In this document: one piece after another, positions 37,837 to 47,677 of the stretch
Layout: each line of letters begins with the position of its first letter
How positions within the stretch are numbered: the stretch's first letter is position 1
NCBI RefSeq assembly: GCF_964186585.1
Contig: NZ_OZ075067.1
Coordinates: 1,426,001 to 1,490,000, forward strand
Source: Microbacterium sp. MM2322
Lineage (GTDB): Bacteria > Actinomycetota > Actinomycetes > Actinomycetales > Microbacteriaceae
Direction: 5' to 3'
DNA: 64,000 bases
Made by a program: the position numbers and the translations under genes
Notes under the pieces: model-generated
What the model was told of the DNA's origin: nothing
The model's database searches: none
What the model saw: the letters and a program-made list of their open reading frames with translations, nothing else

Positions 37837-40800
37837 GCGCGACGACATCCACAGCGTCCTCGTCATCGGTTCCGGCCCGATCGTCATCGGTCAGGCCTGC
37901 GAGTTCGACTACTCCGGCACTCAGGCGTGCCGCGTGCTGCGCGAGGAGGGCGTCCGCGTCATCCTCGTGAACTCGAACCCGGCCACGATCATGACCGACC
38001 CCGACTTCGCCGACGCGACCTACGTCGAGCCGATCACGTGGCAGGTCCTCGAGACCATCATCGCGAAGGAGCGGCCCGACGCGATCCTTCCCACCCTGGG
38101 TGGTCAGACCGCGCTGAACGCCGCGATTCAGCTCGACCAGCACGGCGTCCTCGAGAAGTACGACGTCGAGCTGATCGGGGCGAACCTCGAGGCGATCAAC
38201 AAGGGCGAGGATCGCCAGATCTTCAAGCAGCTCGTGCTCGACTCCGGTGCCGACGTCGCCGACAGCCGGATCTGCACGTCGATGGACGAGGTCCTCGCCG
38301 GCGCTGCCGAGCTCGGCTATCCGCTGGTCGTCCGCCCTTCGTTCACGATGGGCGGGCTGGGTTCGGGCTTCGCCTACGACGAGCAGGACCTCCGCCGCAT
38401 CGCCGGCGCGGGACTCCGGGACTCGCCGACGCACGAAGTGCTCCTGGAGGAGTCGATCCTCGGGTGGAAGGAGTACGAGCTCGAGGTCATGCGCGACAAC
38501 GCGGACAACGTCGTCGTGGTCTGCTCGATCGAGAACGTGGACCCTGTCGGCGTGCACACAGGCGACTCGATCACGGTCGCTCCCGCACTCACGCTCACCG
38601 ACCGCGAGTACCAGAAGCTCCGCGACATCGGCATCGACATCATCCGCGCCGTCGGCGTCGACACCGGCGGATGCAACATCCAGTTCGCGGTGGACCCGGC
38701 ATCCGGTCGCATCATCGTCATCGAGATGAACCCGCGCGTCTCGCGGTCGTCGGCTCTCGCGTCGAAGGCGACGGGCTTTCCGATCGCCAAGCTCGCCGCG
38801 AAGCTCGCGATCGGCTACCGCCTCGACGAAGTGCAGAACGACATCACGAAGGCGACGCCGGCGAGCTTCGAGCCGACGCTCGACTACGTCGTCGTCAAGG
38901 TGCCGCGGTTCAACTTCGAGAAGTTCCCCGCCGCCGACACGACGCTCACGACGACCATGAAGTCGGTCGGCGAGGCGATGGCGATCGGGCGCAACTACGC
39001 GACGGCGCTGCAGAAGGCGCTGCGTTCGCTCGAGAAGCGCGGGTCCAGCTTCCATTGGGGGCCGGAGGAGCGTTCCGCCGAGGAGCTTCTCGAGATCGCG
39101 AAGACGCCCACCGACGGCCGCATCGTCGTGCTGCAGCAGGCTCTCCGCAAGGGCGCCACGCTGGAGCAGGCCTTCGAGGCGACGGCCATCGACCCCTGGT
39201 TCCTCGACCAGATGATCCTCATCAACGAGGTCGCCGAGTACATCCGCGAGGCCGACGCGCTGACCGAGGACATCCTGCGCCTCGCGAAGGACCACGGCTT
39301 CAGCGACGTGCAGATCGCGGAGCTCCGCGATCTCGGCGAAGCGGAGGTGCGCGGCATCCGTCACGGCTTCGGACTGCGTCCCGTCTACAAGACCGTCGAC
39401 ACGTGCGCGGGGGAGTTCCCGGCGCTCACGCCATATCACTACTCCTCGTACGACCGCGAGACCGAGGTGATGCCGAGCGAGGGCCGGAAGGTGGTCATCA
39501 TCGGGTCGGGCCCGAACCGCATCGGCCAGGGTGTCGAGTTCGACTACTCGTGCGTCCACGCATCCTTCGCCCTGTCGGATGCCGGGTACGAGACCGTCAT
39601 GGTCAACTGCAACCCCGAGACGGTCTCGACCGACTACGACACCAGCGACCGCCTCTACTTCGAGCCGCTGACCCTCGAGGACGTCCTCGAGGTGCTCCAC
39701 GCCGAAGCGCAGTCCGGTGAGATCGTCGGGGTCATCTGCCAGCTCGGTGGTCAGACGCCGCTCGGCCTCGCGAAGGGCATCGAGGCTGCCGGCTACACGA
39801 TCCTCGGCACGAAGCCCGCCGCCATCGACATCGCCGAAGAGCGCGAGCAGTTCTCGCAGCTGCTCGACCGGGCCGGTCTCACCGCGCCCCGGCACGGCAC
39901 GGCGACGAATGAGGCCGGCGCCGTCGCCATCGCAGAGGAGATCGGGTACCCGGTGCTCGTGCGGCCCAGCTTCGTCCTCGGCGGGCGCGGCATGGAGATC
40001 GTGTACGACACCGCGAGCCTGCGCGACTACTTCGTCCGCATCGCGGACCAGGCGATCATCCGCGACGACGCTCCGCTGCTGGTCGACCGGTTCCTCGACG
40101 ACGCGGTGGAGATCGACGTCGACGCCCTCTTCGACGGCGAGCAGCTCTACATCGGCGGCGTCATGGAGCACCTCGAAGAGGCCGGCATCCACTCCGGCGA
40201 CTCGTCGTGCACTCTGCCGCCCATGTCGCTCGGCCGCGGCGAGATCGACCGCGTGCGCATCGCGACGCACGCGATCGCCGAGGGTGTCGGCGTCCGCGGC
40301 CTCCTGAACGTCCAGTTCGCCGTGTCCGCCGGCGTCCTGTACGTCATCGAGGCGAACCCCCGCGCCTCGCGCACGGTTCCGTTCGTGTCGAAGGCTCTCG
40401 GCATCCCGATGGCCAAGGCCGCGAGCCGCATCATGGCGGGCTCGTCGATCGCCGACCTGATCGCCGAGGGTCTGCTGCCCGAGCAGGACGGCTCGCGCGT
40501 GCCGCTCGACGCGCCGGTCGCCGTGAAGGAGGCCGTGCTGCCGTTCAAGCGGTTCCGGACCGCGGACGGTCGCACCGTGGACTCGGTGCTCGGGCCCGAG
40601 ATGCGCTCGACGGGCGAAGTCATGGGCATCGACCGCGACTTCCCGACGGCGTTCGCGAAGAGCCAGGCCGCGGCCTACGGCGGGATGCCGACCTCTGGCA
40701 CCGTCTTCCTCTCGGTTGCCGACGACGACAAGCGCGCTGTCATCCTGCCCGCCCACCGGCTGCAGGAGCTCGGCTACACGCTCATTGCGACGGAGGGCAC

Positions 40801-41116
40801 GGCCGAGATCCTGGCCCGAAACGGCATCACGGTGAAGGTGGTGTCGAAGTACTCCGAGACGCAGGGCTCCGGCGAGCAGAACGTCGTCGACCTCATCAAC
40901 GCGGGCGAGATCGACATCGTCGTGAACACCCCCTCGGGCGGGATCGCGCGAGCCGACGGGTACGAGATCCGTGCGGCTGCGGTGGCCGCAGACAAGGCGC
41001 TCTTCACCACGATGGCTGTGCTCGGGGCGGCGGTGTCGGCGATGCCGGTGCTCCGCGAGGGCTTCTCGGTTCGGAGCCTGCAGGAATACGCCGCCGACCG
41101 GAAGGCGTCGGTGTGA
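37829..41116 (+). CDS. carB: Carbamoyl phosphate synthase large subunit
   Basis: The 1095-residue enzyme has two homologous ATP-grasp halves: [21 protein letters not shown] opens the first and [21 protein letters not shown] the second. It ends in an MGS-like allosteric domain (about 940-1070) for effector binding. It serves both pyrimidine and arginine synthesis, which makes its placement in the pyr operon the usual solution. It overlaps pyrF by 4 nt. Confidence 0.98.
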   Translation: MPKRDDIHSVLVIGSGPIVIGQACEFDYSGTQACRVLREEGVRVILVNSNPATIMTDPDFADATYVEPITWQVLETIIAKERPDAILPTLGGQTALNAAIQLDQHGVLEKYDVELIGANLEAINKGEDRQIFKQLVLDSGADVADSRICTSMDEVLAGAAELGYPLVVRPSFTMGGLGSGFAYDEQDLRRIAGAGLRDSPTHEVLLEESILGWKEYELEVMRDNADNVVVVCSIENVDPVGVHTGDSITVAPALTLTDREYQKLRDIGIDIIRAVGVDTGGCNIQFAVDPASGRIIVIEMNPRVSRSSALASKATGFPIAKLAAKLAIGYRLDEVQNDITKATPASFEPTLDYVVVKVPRFNFEKFPAADTTLTTTMKSVGEAMAIGRNYATALQKALRSLEKRGSSFHWGPEERSAEELLEIAKTPTDGRIVVLQQALRKGATLEQAFEATAIDPWFLDQMILINEVAEYIREADALTEDILRLAKDHGFSDVQIAELRDLGEAEVRGIRHGFGLRPVYKTVDTCAGEFPALTPYHYSSYDRETEVMPSEGRKVVIIGSGPNRIGQGVEFDYSCVHASFALSDAGYETVMVNCNPETVSTDYDTSDRLYFEPLTLEDVLEVLHAEAQSGEIVGVICQLGGQTPLGLAKGIEAAGYTILGTKPAAIDIAEEREQFSQLLDRAGLTAPRHGTATNEAGAVAIAEEIGYPVLVRPSFVLGGRGMEIVYDTASLRDYFVRIADQAIIRDDAPLLVDRFLDDAVEIDVDALFDGEQLYIGGVMEHLEEAGIHSGDSSCTLPPMSLGRGEIDRVRIATHAIAEGVGVRGLLNVQFAVSAGVLYVIEANPRASRTVPFVSKALGIPMAKAASRIMAGSSIADLIAEGLLPEQDGSRVPLDAPVAVKEAVLPFKRFRTADGRTVDSVLGPEMRSTGEVMGIDRDFPTAFAKSQAAAYGGMPTSGTVFLSVADDDKRAVILPAHRLQELGYTLIATEGTAEILARNGITVKVVSKYSETQGSGEQNVVDLINAGEIDIVVNTPSGGIARADGYEIRAAAVAADKALFTTMAVLGAAVSAMPVLREGFSVRSLQEYAADRKASV

Positions 41117-41976
41117 CCTCATTCGGTTCGCGGCTGGCCGCGGCGGTCGACGCCCGCGGTCCGCTGTGCGTCGGGATCGACCCCCACGCGTCTCTTCTGG
41201 ACGCGTGGGGGCTCCCGGCATCCGCCGCGGGGGTCCGGGAGTTCGGGCTGCGCGTGGTGGATGCCGCCCGCACCCGGGTGGGAGTCGTCAAGCCGCAGGT
41301 CGCGTTCTTCGAGCGGTACGGTTCTGCGGGATACGCCGCACTCGAGGAGGTCATCGGCACCGCCCGCGCCGCCGGTCTGATCGTGATCGCCGACGCCAAG
41401 CGCGGCGACATCGGGACGACGATGGACGGATACGCAGAGGCGTGGCTGTCGGCCGGATCGCCTCTCGAAGCGGATGCCGTGACAGTCAGTCCGTACCTCG
41501 GCCCCGACTCGCTCCGCGGCACGATCGCCACCGCCGTCCGCGAGGGCAAGGGCATCTACGTCCTGGCAGCGACGAGCAACCCCGAGGCCGCCGGACTGCA
41601 ATCCGCCGAGCTCACGGCGGTCGATGCGGAGCGCGGCCAGACGGTCGCGGACTGGGTCGCCCAGCGCGCCGGATCCGCCAACTCGTCCGCTGTCGTCGGC
41701 GACGACCGCTTCGGTCCGGTGGGCTTCGTCGTCGGGGCTACAGTGGAGCGCGCCGATCTCGGTCTGACCGATGCGTCGCTGCAGCGTGCGTCTCTCCTCG
41801 CCCCCGGGTTCGGAGCACAGGGCGCGCGCCTCTCCGACATCTCCGAGCGATTCGGCGCCCTGGCGCCGCAGGTGCTCGCCAGTGCGAGCCGCAGCATCCT
41901 CGGTGCCGGTCCCGACGGGATCGCCGCCGCCATCGACACCCACAATTCAGAACTCCAGGACGCCCGACATGCCTGA
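41113..41976 (+). CDS. pyrF: Orotidine 5'-phosphate decarboxylase, type 2
   Basis: The 287-residue protein makes UMP. It belongs to the longer actinobacterial/myxobacterial branch (PyrF type 2), with [17 protein letters not shown] at the start and the catalytic [11 protein letters not shown] motif. Start is the GTG overlapping the carB stop. The 3' end overlaps the gmk fusion by 8 nt. pyrD and pyrE are not in this window. Confidence 0.96.
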   Translation: MTSFGSRLAAAVDARGPLCVGIDPHASLLDAWGLPASAAGVREFGLRVVDAARTRVGVVKPQVAFFERYGSAGYAALEEVIGTARAAGLIVIADAKRGDIGTTMDGYAEAWLSAGSPLEADAVTVSPYLGPDSLRGTIATAVREGKGIYVLAATSNPEAAGLQSAELTAVDAERGQTVADWVAQRAGSANSSAVVGDDRFGPVGFVVGATVERADLGLTDASLQRASLLAPGFGAQGARLSDISERFGALAPQVLASASRSILGAGPDGIAAAIDTHNSELQDARHA

Positions 41977-42865
41977 CTCCCGTACCCCTCCCGAGGTCGA
42001 TCGCGCTGCGGCGTCACGCCGCGCCGTCGCCGCCCGCCGCGAGCGCGCCGCCCTGAAGCGCGACGTGTCGACCCGGGTCATCAGCCCGCAGGACCTCCTC
42101 CGCCGGGCGTGGGCCGAGCCGCAGTCGGCGGCAGCCGCGATGCGGGTGACCGAGTTCCTCACCGCGATCCCCGCGATCGGAGAGGGCAAGCGGGACCGCA
42201 TCCTGGCCGACCTGCAGATCGCGCCGGTGAAGAAGATCGGCGGACTCGGCATCCGTCAGCGGACCGTCCTGCAGGACTACCTCGACCGCCGGCTGCCGGA
42301 GCCGAGCGCACGAGAGGCCCGGAGCCGCCTGATCGTCCTCGCCGGACCCACGGCGGTCGGCAAGGGCACCGTTGCGGCGCACATCAAGGAACACCACCCC
42401 GAGATCCTGCTCTCGGTCTCTGCGACGACGCGTCCCGCTCGACCGGGGGAGGTCGAAGGGGAGCACTACTTCTTCGTCGACGATGCCGAGTTCGATCGGC
42501 TGGTCCGTGACGGGGAACTCCTCGAGCACGCCACGGTTCACAACGCCTACCGGTACGGCACACCCCGTCGGCCGATCGACGCCGCCCTCGCGGAGGGGCG
42601 GACGGTCCTTCTCGAGATCGACCTCCAGGGCGCCCGTCAGGTGCGCGCCGCCGCGCCCGATGCGACCCTCGTCTTCCTCCTGCCGCCCAGCTGGGACGAA
42701 CTCGTGAACCGCCTCGTCGGTCGCGGGACCGAGGGCGAGGAGGAGCGCGCGCGACGCCTGAAGACCGCCCGCATCGAGCTCGCCTCGCAGGGCGAATTCG
42801 ACTATCGCGTCGTGAACGACGACGTCGCGCGGGCTGCTGCGGAGATCGCGCGACTCGCGAGCTGA
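41969..42865 (+). CDS. gmk: Fusion of an mIHF-like DNA-binding domain and guanylate kinase
   Basis: The 298-residue protein is longer than a normal guanylate kinase (about 200). Residues 1-110 match mycobacterial integration host factor: an AARRERAALKRDV helix, then VTEFLTAIPAIGEGKRDRIL and LQIAPVKKIGGLGIRQRTVL, the helix-two-turn-helix DNA-binding core. Residues about 118-298 are guanylate kinase, with P-loop GPTAVGKGT (126-134), SATTRPARPGEVEGEHYFFV for GMP and a lid rich in Arg. mIHF and gmk are separate neighbours in mycobacteria. The start overlaps pyrF by 8 nt. Confidence 0.93.
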   Translation: MPDSRTPPEVDRAAASRRAVAARRERAALKRDVSTRVISPQDLLRRAWAEPQSAAAAMRVTEFLTAIPAIGEGKRDRILADLQIAPVKKIGGLGIRQRTVLQDYLDRRLPEPSAREARSRLIVLAGPTAVGKGTVAAHIKEHHPEILLSVSATTRPARPGEVEGEHYFFVDDAEFDRLVRDGELLEHATVHNAYRYGTPRRPIDAALAEGRTVLLEIDLQGARQVRAAAPDATLVFLLPPSWDELVNRLVGRGTEGEEERARRLKTARIELASQGEFDYRVVNDDVARAAAEIARLAS

Positions 42866-42872
42866 CCCCGAG

Positions 42873-42897
42873 GCGGCACCCGATGCCGCTTCATTTC
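42873..42897 (+). terminator. Likely terminator of the pyr-gmk operon
   Basis: GCGGCA (42873-42878) pairs with TGCCGC (42884-42889) across a 5-nt loop and is followed by TTCATTT. It lies 8 nt past the gmk stop and separates the pyr-gmk unit from the ABC transporter cassette. The stem is short but the T-rich tail is clear. Confidence 0.55.
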
Positions 42898-42949
42898 ACC
42901 GCGTTACGTTCGATGTGGTCGACAGGGCGCGGTCCGGGAGGCTGGACGC

Positions 42950-43789
42950 ATGTCCGCCGTCCTCACCGCCTCCGACGCTGCCCGGAGCGCGCCCGCTCCC
43001 CGCGGCGCCGTCTCGCTGTCGGGCGTGAGTCGGACCTTCCCTGGAGCGGCCGCGCCCGTTCCCGTTCTTCGCGGAATCGACCTCGCGTTCGAACCGGGGG
43101 AGATCATCGCCGTCATCGGACCGTCGGGCTGCGGTAAGTCCACGCTCCTGCGCCTGCTCGCCGGCCTCGACGTGCCGACAGACGGCTCCGTGACCGTCGA
43201 CGGCACGCCGCTCCGCGACACCGACGACCGCACGGCCGTCGCCTTCCAGGAGCCGCGCCTGCTCCCGTGGCGCTCCATCGCTCAGAACGTCGAACTCGGG
43301 ATGCCGCGCGGCACGCCACGGGCCGAGGTCGCGTCCCGCGTCGCGGAACTCCTCGAACTCGTCGGGCTGACGGGCGCCGCCGGGCTCCGCCCCCGCGAGG
43401 TCTCGGGCGGCATGGCCCAGCGCGCCTCGCTGGCCCGTGCGCTCGCTCGTGGCCCCGAGGTACTCCTCCTCGACGAGCCGTTCGGTGCGCTCGACGCGCT
43501 GACGCGGCTTCGGATGCAGGACCTCCTCCTCGATATCCACTCCACCGAGCCCACGACCGTCGTGCTCGTCACACACGACGTCGAAGAAGCGTTGTACCTC
43601 GCCGATCGCGTGCTGCAGCTGCGCGCCATCGACGCGGGCTCCGAGGACTCCTCGATCGCACGCGCGATCGAGGTCCCCGGCATCCGTCCCCGTGACCGCG
43701 CCGATCGCGGTTTCACGAACCTTCGCGCCGAACTCCTCGACGGACTCGGCGTAGACACCCACCGCTCAACCCCTCAGGAGACCCGATGA
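42950..43789 (+). CDS. ABC transporter ATP-binding protein, SsuB/TauB-like
   Basis: The 279-residue ATPase has Walker A GPSGCGKSTLL, signature EVSGGMAQRASLARAL and Walker B VLLLDEPFGALDALT. The Q-loop reads VAFQEPRLLPWRSIAQNV, a wording found in nitrate/sulfonate/taurine-type importers. It forms one operon with the binding protein (4-nt overlap) and the permease. The ligand is not shown by the sequence; an organosulfur compound is suggested by metY downstream. Confidence 0.92.
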   Translation: MSAVLTASDAARSAPAPRGAVSLSGVSRTFPGAAAPVPVLRGIDLAFEPGEIIAVIGPSGCGKSTLLRLLAGLDVPTDGSVTVDGTPLRDTDDRTAVAFQEPRLLPWRSIAQNVELGMPRGTPRAEVASRVAELLELVGLTGAAGLRPREVSGGMAQRASLARALARGPEVLLLDEPFGALDALTRLRMQDLLLDIHSTEPTTVVLVTHDVEEALYLADRVLQLRAIDAGSEDSSIARAIEVPGIRPRDRADRGFTNLRAELLDGLGVDTHRSTPQETR

Positions 43790-44808
43790 GCACCCTCACC
43801 CGCCGCACCGTTCCCGCCCTCGCCGTGGGTGCCGTGGTGATGCTCATGGCGACGGGATGCCTCGCCGGCGAGAACGCCAGTTCGACCTCCGGTGAGAGCG
43901 GCAAGTGGTCGACCGACACGCTGTCGATCGACTTCGCCACCTACAACCCCCTCAGCCTCGTCGTGAAGGACCAGGGCCTCATCGAGAAGGCGCTGGGCGA
44001 CGATGTCGACGTCGAGTGGACGCAGTCCGCAGGATCGAACAAGGCGAACGAACTCCTCCGCGCCGGCGCCCTCGACGTCGGTTCGACGGCCGGTTCGGCC
44101 GCGCTGCTCGCCCGGGCGAACGGATCGCCGATCAAGGTCATCGACGTGTACTCGCAGCCCGAGTGGTCGGCCATCGTCGTCGGCCCGGACAGCGACATCA
44201 CGTCGGTCGCGGACCTCAAGGGCAAGAAGGTCGCCGCGACGAGCGGGACCGACCCTTACTTCTTCCTTCTTCAGGCACTCGAGACCGCTGGGCTCAGCGT
44301 CACGGACGTCGACGTGCAGAACCTGCAACACGCAGACGGACGTTCGGCGCTCGACGGCGGATCGGTCGACGCGTGGGCGGGCCTCGACCCGATCATGGCT
44401 GCCGCCGAGGTGGAGTCGGGCGACAAGCTCATCTACCGGAACGTCGACTTCAACTCCTACGGTTTCCTCAACGCGACGGAGGAGTTCCTCACCGACCACA
44501 AGGACGTCGCTCAGGTCGTCGTCGACGCCTACGAAGAGGCCCGTACGTGGGCGATCGCGAACCCGGAGAAGACCGCTGACCTCCTCGCCGACGTCGCCGG
44601 CATCGACCCGAAGGTCGCCACCACCGTGATCGCCGAGCGGTCGAACCTCGACGTGAGCGGCATCCCGGGCGACGCCCAGCTGGCCGTCCTCAAGAAGATC
44701 GCGCCGGTCCTCGTCGATTCCGACGCGGTCACCGGTGGGCAGGATGCCGTCGACAAGGCGCTCGACACGATCATCGAGCCGACGTTCGCCGAGAAGGCGG
44801 CGGGCTGA
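43786..44808 (+). CDS. ABC transporter substrate-binding lipoprotein, SsuA/TauA-like
   Basis: The 340-residue lipoprotein has a signal peptide with a lipobox ending at C25 (LMATGCLAG). The mature part is a two-lobed periplasmic binding fold of the NMT1/SsuA type, with LLRAGALDVGSTAGSAALLARANG and VADLKGKKVAATSGTDPYFFLLQALETAG as the hallmark first-lobe motifs. It would capture an aliphatic sulfonate or a similar small anion outside the cell and hand it to the permease encoded next. Confidence 0.92.
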   Translation: MSTLTRRTVPALAVGAVVMLMATGCLAGENASSTSGESGKWSTDTLSIDFATYNPLSLVVKDQGLIEKALGDDVDVEWTQSAGSNKANELLRAGALDVGSTAGSAALLARANGSPIKVIDVYSQPEWSAIVVGPDSDITSVADLKGKKVAATSGTDPYFFLLQALETAGLSVTDVDVQNLQHADGRSALDGGSVDAWAGLDPIMAAAEVESGDKLIYRNVDFNSYGFLNATEEFLTDHKDVAQVVVDAYEEARTWAIANPEKTADLLADVAGIDPKVATTVIAERSNLDVSGIPGDAQLAVLKKIAPVLVDSDAVTGGQDAVDKALDTIIEPTFAEKAAG

Positions 44809-44810
44809 GT

Positions 44811-45635
44811 ATGACGGCCTCCGCAGAGGCGACCACCACCGCCGCGGCGCCTTCGGGCGCGTCGGCGGTGCCGCCGTTCTGGTCGCGGACGAGCGTTCGT
44901 ATCGTCGGCGGTCTCGTCGTTCCCCTCGCAGTCCTCGCGCTGTGGCAGGCCGTCACGGGGTTCGGGCTCATCCCGACCTACCGGCTGCCGGCACCCATCG
45001 ACGTCGTCAACGCGGCGGTACAGCTGGCGGCAGACGGCTCCCTATGGCGTCACGTCGCCATCTCGGTTCAGCGAGTGTTCCTCGGGTTCGTGTTCGGTTC
45101 GCTGGTGGGACTCGCTGTCGCTGCGGTCGTGGGTCTCACCCGCTCCGGGGACGTGCTTCTGAGCCCCATTCTCGCGGCGTTCCGCGCCATTCCGTCCCTG
45201 GCTCTCGTCCCGCTGCTGATGCTGTGGATGGGAATCGGAGAGGACTCGAAAGTGACCCTCGTCGCGATCGGCGCGTTCTTCCCTCTCTTCACGACCGTCG
45301 CCGGCGCGCTCCGGAAGGTTGATCCGCATCTCGTGGAGATGGGACGCTCCTTCGGTCTGCGCGGCTGGGAACTCTTCCGCTCGGTCCAGTTGCCCGCCAC
45401 CGTTCCTTCGCTCATCTCCGGTCTCCGACTCGCGCTTGCCCAGGCGTGGCTCTTCTTGGTGGCGGCCGAACTCCTCGCCGCCTCGATGGGCCTCGGTTTC
45501 CTCCTCACCGACGCGCAGAGCACCGGCCGTGTGGATCGGATCTTCCTCGCGATCGTCGTGCTGGCGACTCTCGGCACCCTCTCCAATGCGCTGGTCACCC
45601 TCCTCGAGCGGCGCCTGTTGAGGAAATGGGCATGA
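44811..45635 (+). CDS. ABC transporter permease, SsuC/TauC-like
   Basis: The 274-residue permease has about six membrane helices and the EAA-type coupling motif (GRSFGLRGWELFRSVQLPATVPSLISGLR) that docks on the ATPase. The sequence LIPTYRLPAPIDVV before the transmembrane domain is common in sulfonate/nitrate permeases. Its last codon overlaps the acetyl-CoA synthetase start by 4 nt, so transport and ligase genes are co-translated. Confidence 0.92.
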   Translation: MTASAEATTTAAAPSGASAVPPFWSRTSVRIVGGLVVPLAVLALWQAVTGFGLIPTYRLPAPIDVVNAAVQLAADGSLWRHVAISVQRVFLGFVFGSLVGLAVAAVVGLTRSGDVLLSPILAAFRAIPSLALVPLLMLWMGIGEDSKVTLVAIGAFFPLFTTVAGALRKVDPHLVEMGRSFGLRGWELFRSVQLPATVPSLISGLRLALAQAWLFLVAAELLAASMGLGFLLTDAQSTGRVDRIFLAIVVLATLGTLSNALVTLLERRLLRKWA

Positions 45636-47647
45636 CTGCTCACTCCACCGACGAGCTGCGCCTCGTCGAGACTCGCACCTACCCGGCGCCCGCCGCGTTC
45701 GCGGCGCAGGCGAACGTGACGGAAGTCGCGTACGCCGAGGGGTCTGCTGACCCGATCGCGTTCTGGGAGGCGGCTGCGCGGCGTCTGGAGTGGATCACCC
45801 CCTGGCACACGGCGCTCGACTGGCGTCCGCCCGTCCGGGCCGTCGAGGGCGAGCTCTCCGTCCCCGCCGCACGATGGTTCGACGGGGGGACTCTGAACGT
45901 CGCCGTCAACTGCGTGGACCGCCACGTCGCCGCCGGTCGCGGCGAGAAGATCGCGCTCCACTTCGAAGGCGAGCCCGGCGATCGCGACTCGGTCACCTAC
46001 GCCGACCTGCAGCGGCGCGTGTCTCAAGCGGCGAACGCCCTCATCGGCCTCGGCATCCAACCCGGTGACCGCGTCGTCGTCTACCTGCCTGTCCTCGTCG
46101 AGACGGTCGTCATCGCGCTCGCGTGCGCGCGCGTCGGCGCCGTCCACTCGCTCGTCTTCGGCGGATTCTCGGCGGAGGCCGTGCGGTTCCGACTCGAGGA
46201 CACGGGCGCGAAGCTGCTCGTCACGAGCGACGGCCAGTTCCGCCGCGGGGGAGCGGTCGAGGTGAAGTCCGCCGCGGATGCCGCTGCCTCGGGCCTGCCC
46301 GATCTCGAACACGTGCTCGTGGTCCGCCGCACCGGTGCAGATGTCGCCTGGACCCACGGCCGCGACGTCTGGTGGCACGACGTCGTCGACACGGCGTCGC
46401 CCGTGCACGACGCGCCGGCGTTCGACGCCGAGCATCCGCTGTTCATCATCTACACGTCCGGGACGACCGGGAAGCCGAAGGGACTCGTCCACACCTCGGG
46501 CGGCTACCTCACGCACGCGAGCTGGGCGCACTGGGCGCACTTCGACGCGAAGCCCGACGACGTCCACTGGTGCACGGCCGACCTCGCGTGGGTCACAGCG
46601 CACACCTACGAGATCTACGGACCGCTCTCGAACGGGCTCACCCAGGTGATCTACGAGGGCACACCGGATGCCCCGCACCGCGAGCGCCATCTCGAGATCA
46701 TCGAGCGTTACGGGGTGACGGTCTACTACACGGCGCCCACCCTCATCCGGACCTTCATGACGTGGTTCGGAGACGCGCTTCCTGCCGGCCACGATCTGTC
46801 GAGCATCCGGCTGCTCGGAACCGTGGGCGAGGCCATCAATCCCGCCGCGTGGGTGTGGTTCCGTCGCAACTTCGGTCGGGACGAGGTGCCGGTCGTCGAC
46901 ACGTGGTGGCAGTCCGAGACCGGTGCCGCGATGATCGCGCCGCTGCCGGGTGTCACGACCCTCAAGCCCGGGTCCGCGACGGTGCCGCTTCCCGGTATCG
47001 ATGCCGCGGTGGTCGATTCCGACGGACGCGAGGTCGAGCCCGGTCGCTCGGGGACACTCGTCGTCCGTCGGCCGTGGCCCGGGATGGCGCGGACGGTGTG
47101 GGGACACCCCGAGCGGTACCGCGATTCGTACTGGGCTGCCTACGCGGGGCACGGTGAGCACGGCGGGTACTACGTCGCCGGCGACGGGGCGACCCGCGAC
47201 GCCGACGGCCACATCTGGATCCTCGGGCGGCTCGACGACGTCGTGAACGTGTCGGGACACCGCCTGTCGACGATCGAGATCGAATCGGCGCTCGTCGCCC
47301 ACGATTCCGTCGGCGAGGCGGGGACGACCGCGGTCGTCGACGCGATCACCGGCCACGCCGTCGCCGCGTTCGTCGTCCCCTCGGGGGCGGGGGACCCCGA
47401 CCCGGCTGACCTCCGATCGCACGTTGCGCGCGAGATCGGCCCCGTGGCGAAGCCCCGTCACGTCATCGTCGTTCCCGACCTCCCCAAGACCCGGTCCGGC
47501 AAGATCCTCCGCCGCCTGCTCGCAGAGCTGTGGGAGGCCGAACAGGACCGCCGCGCGGGTCGCGAACCCGCCCCCCTCGGCGACACGACCTCGCTGCAGA
47601 ATCCCGACGCCGTCGCTCGCATCGCCGCCGCCCTGGCCGCGGCGTGA
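45632..47647 (+). CDS. Acetyl-CoA synthetase (AMP-forming)
   Basis: The 671-residue adenylate-forming enzyme activates acetate (or a similar short acid) to its CoA thioester. It has TSGTTGKPKGLVH for ATP, the acetate-pocket VDTWWQSETGAAM with its conserved Trp, and a C-terminal PKTRSGKILRRLL carrying the lysine that is acetylated in known members. Length and pocket fit Acs rather than longer-chain ligases. It is unusual as part of an ABC-transporter operon. Placed before metY, it could recover the acetate released by that enzyme. Confidence 0.92.
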   Translation: MTAHSTDELRLVETRTYPAPAAFAAQANVTEVAYAEGSADPIAFWEAAARRLEWITPWHTALDWRPPVRAVEGELSVPAARWFDGGTLNVAVNCVDRHVAAGRGEKIALHFEGEPGDRDSVTYADLQRRVSQAANALIGLGIQPGDRVVVYLPVLVETVVIALACARVGAVHSLVFGGFSAEAVRFRLEDTGAKLLVTSDGQFRRGGAVEVKSAADAAASGLPDLEHVLVVRRTGADVAWTHGRDVWWHDVVDTASPVHDAPAFDAEHPLFIIYTSGTTGKPKGLVHTSGGYLTHASWAHWAHFDAKPDDVHWCTADLAWVTAHTYEIYGPLSNGLTQVIYEGTPDAPHRERHLEIIERYGVTVYYTAPTLIRTFMTWFGDALPAGHDLSSIRLLGTVGEAINPAAWVWFRRNFGRDEVPVVDTWWQSETGAAMIAPLPGVTTLKPGSATVPLPGIDAAVVDSDGREVEPGRSGTLVVRRPWPGMARTVWGHPERYRDSYWAAYAGHGEHGGYYVAGDGATRDADGHIWILGRLDDVVNVSGHRLSTIEIESALVAHDSVGEAGTTAVVDAITGHAVAAFVVPSGAGDPDPADLRSHVAREIGPVAKPRHVIVVPDLPKTRSGKILRRLLAELWEAEQDRRAGREPAPLGDTTSLQNPDAVARIAAALAAA

Positions 47648-47677
47648 GCCGCAGCATCCACTTGCCAGAAAGAGAAC

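Noticed and set aside
37724..41221. Long antisense ORF opposite carB (over 1100 codons)
   Set aside because: High third-position GC makes the complementary frame stop-poor. The product is rich in Arg, Asp, Val and Leu with no domain, and carB on the plus strand is unmistakable.
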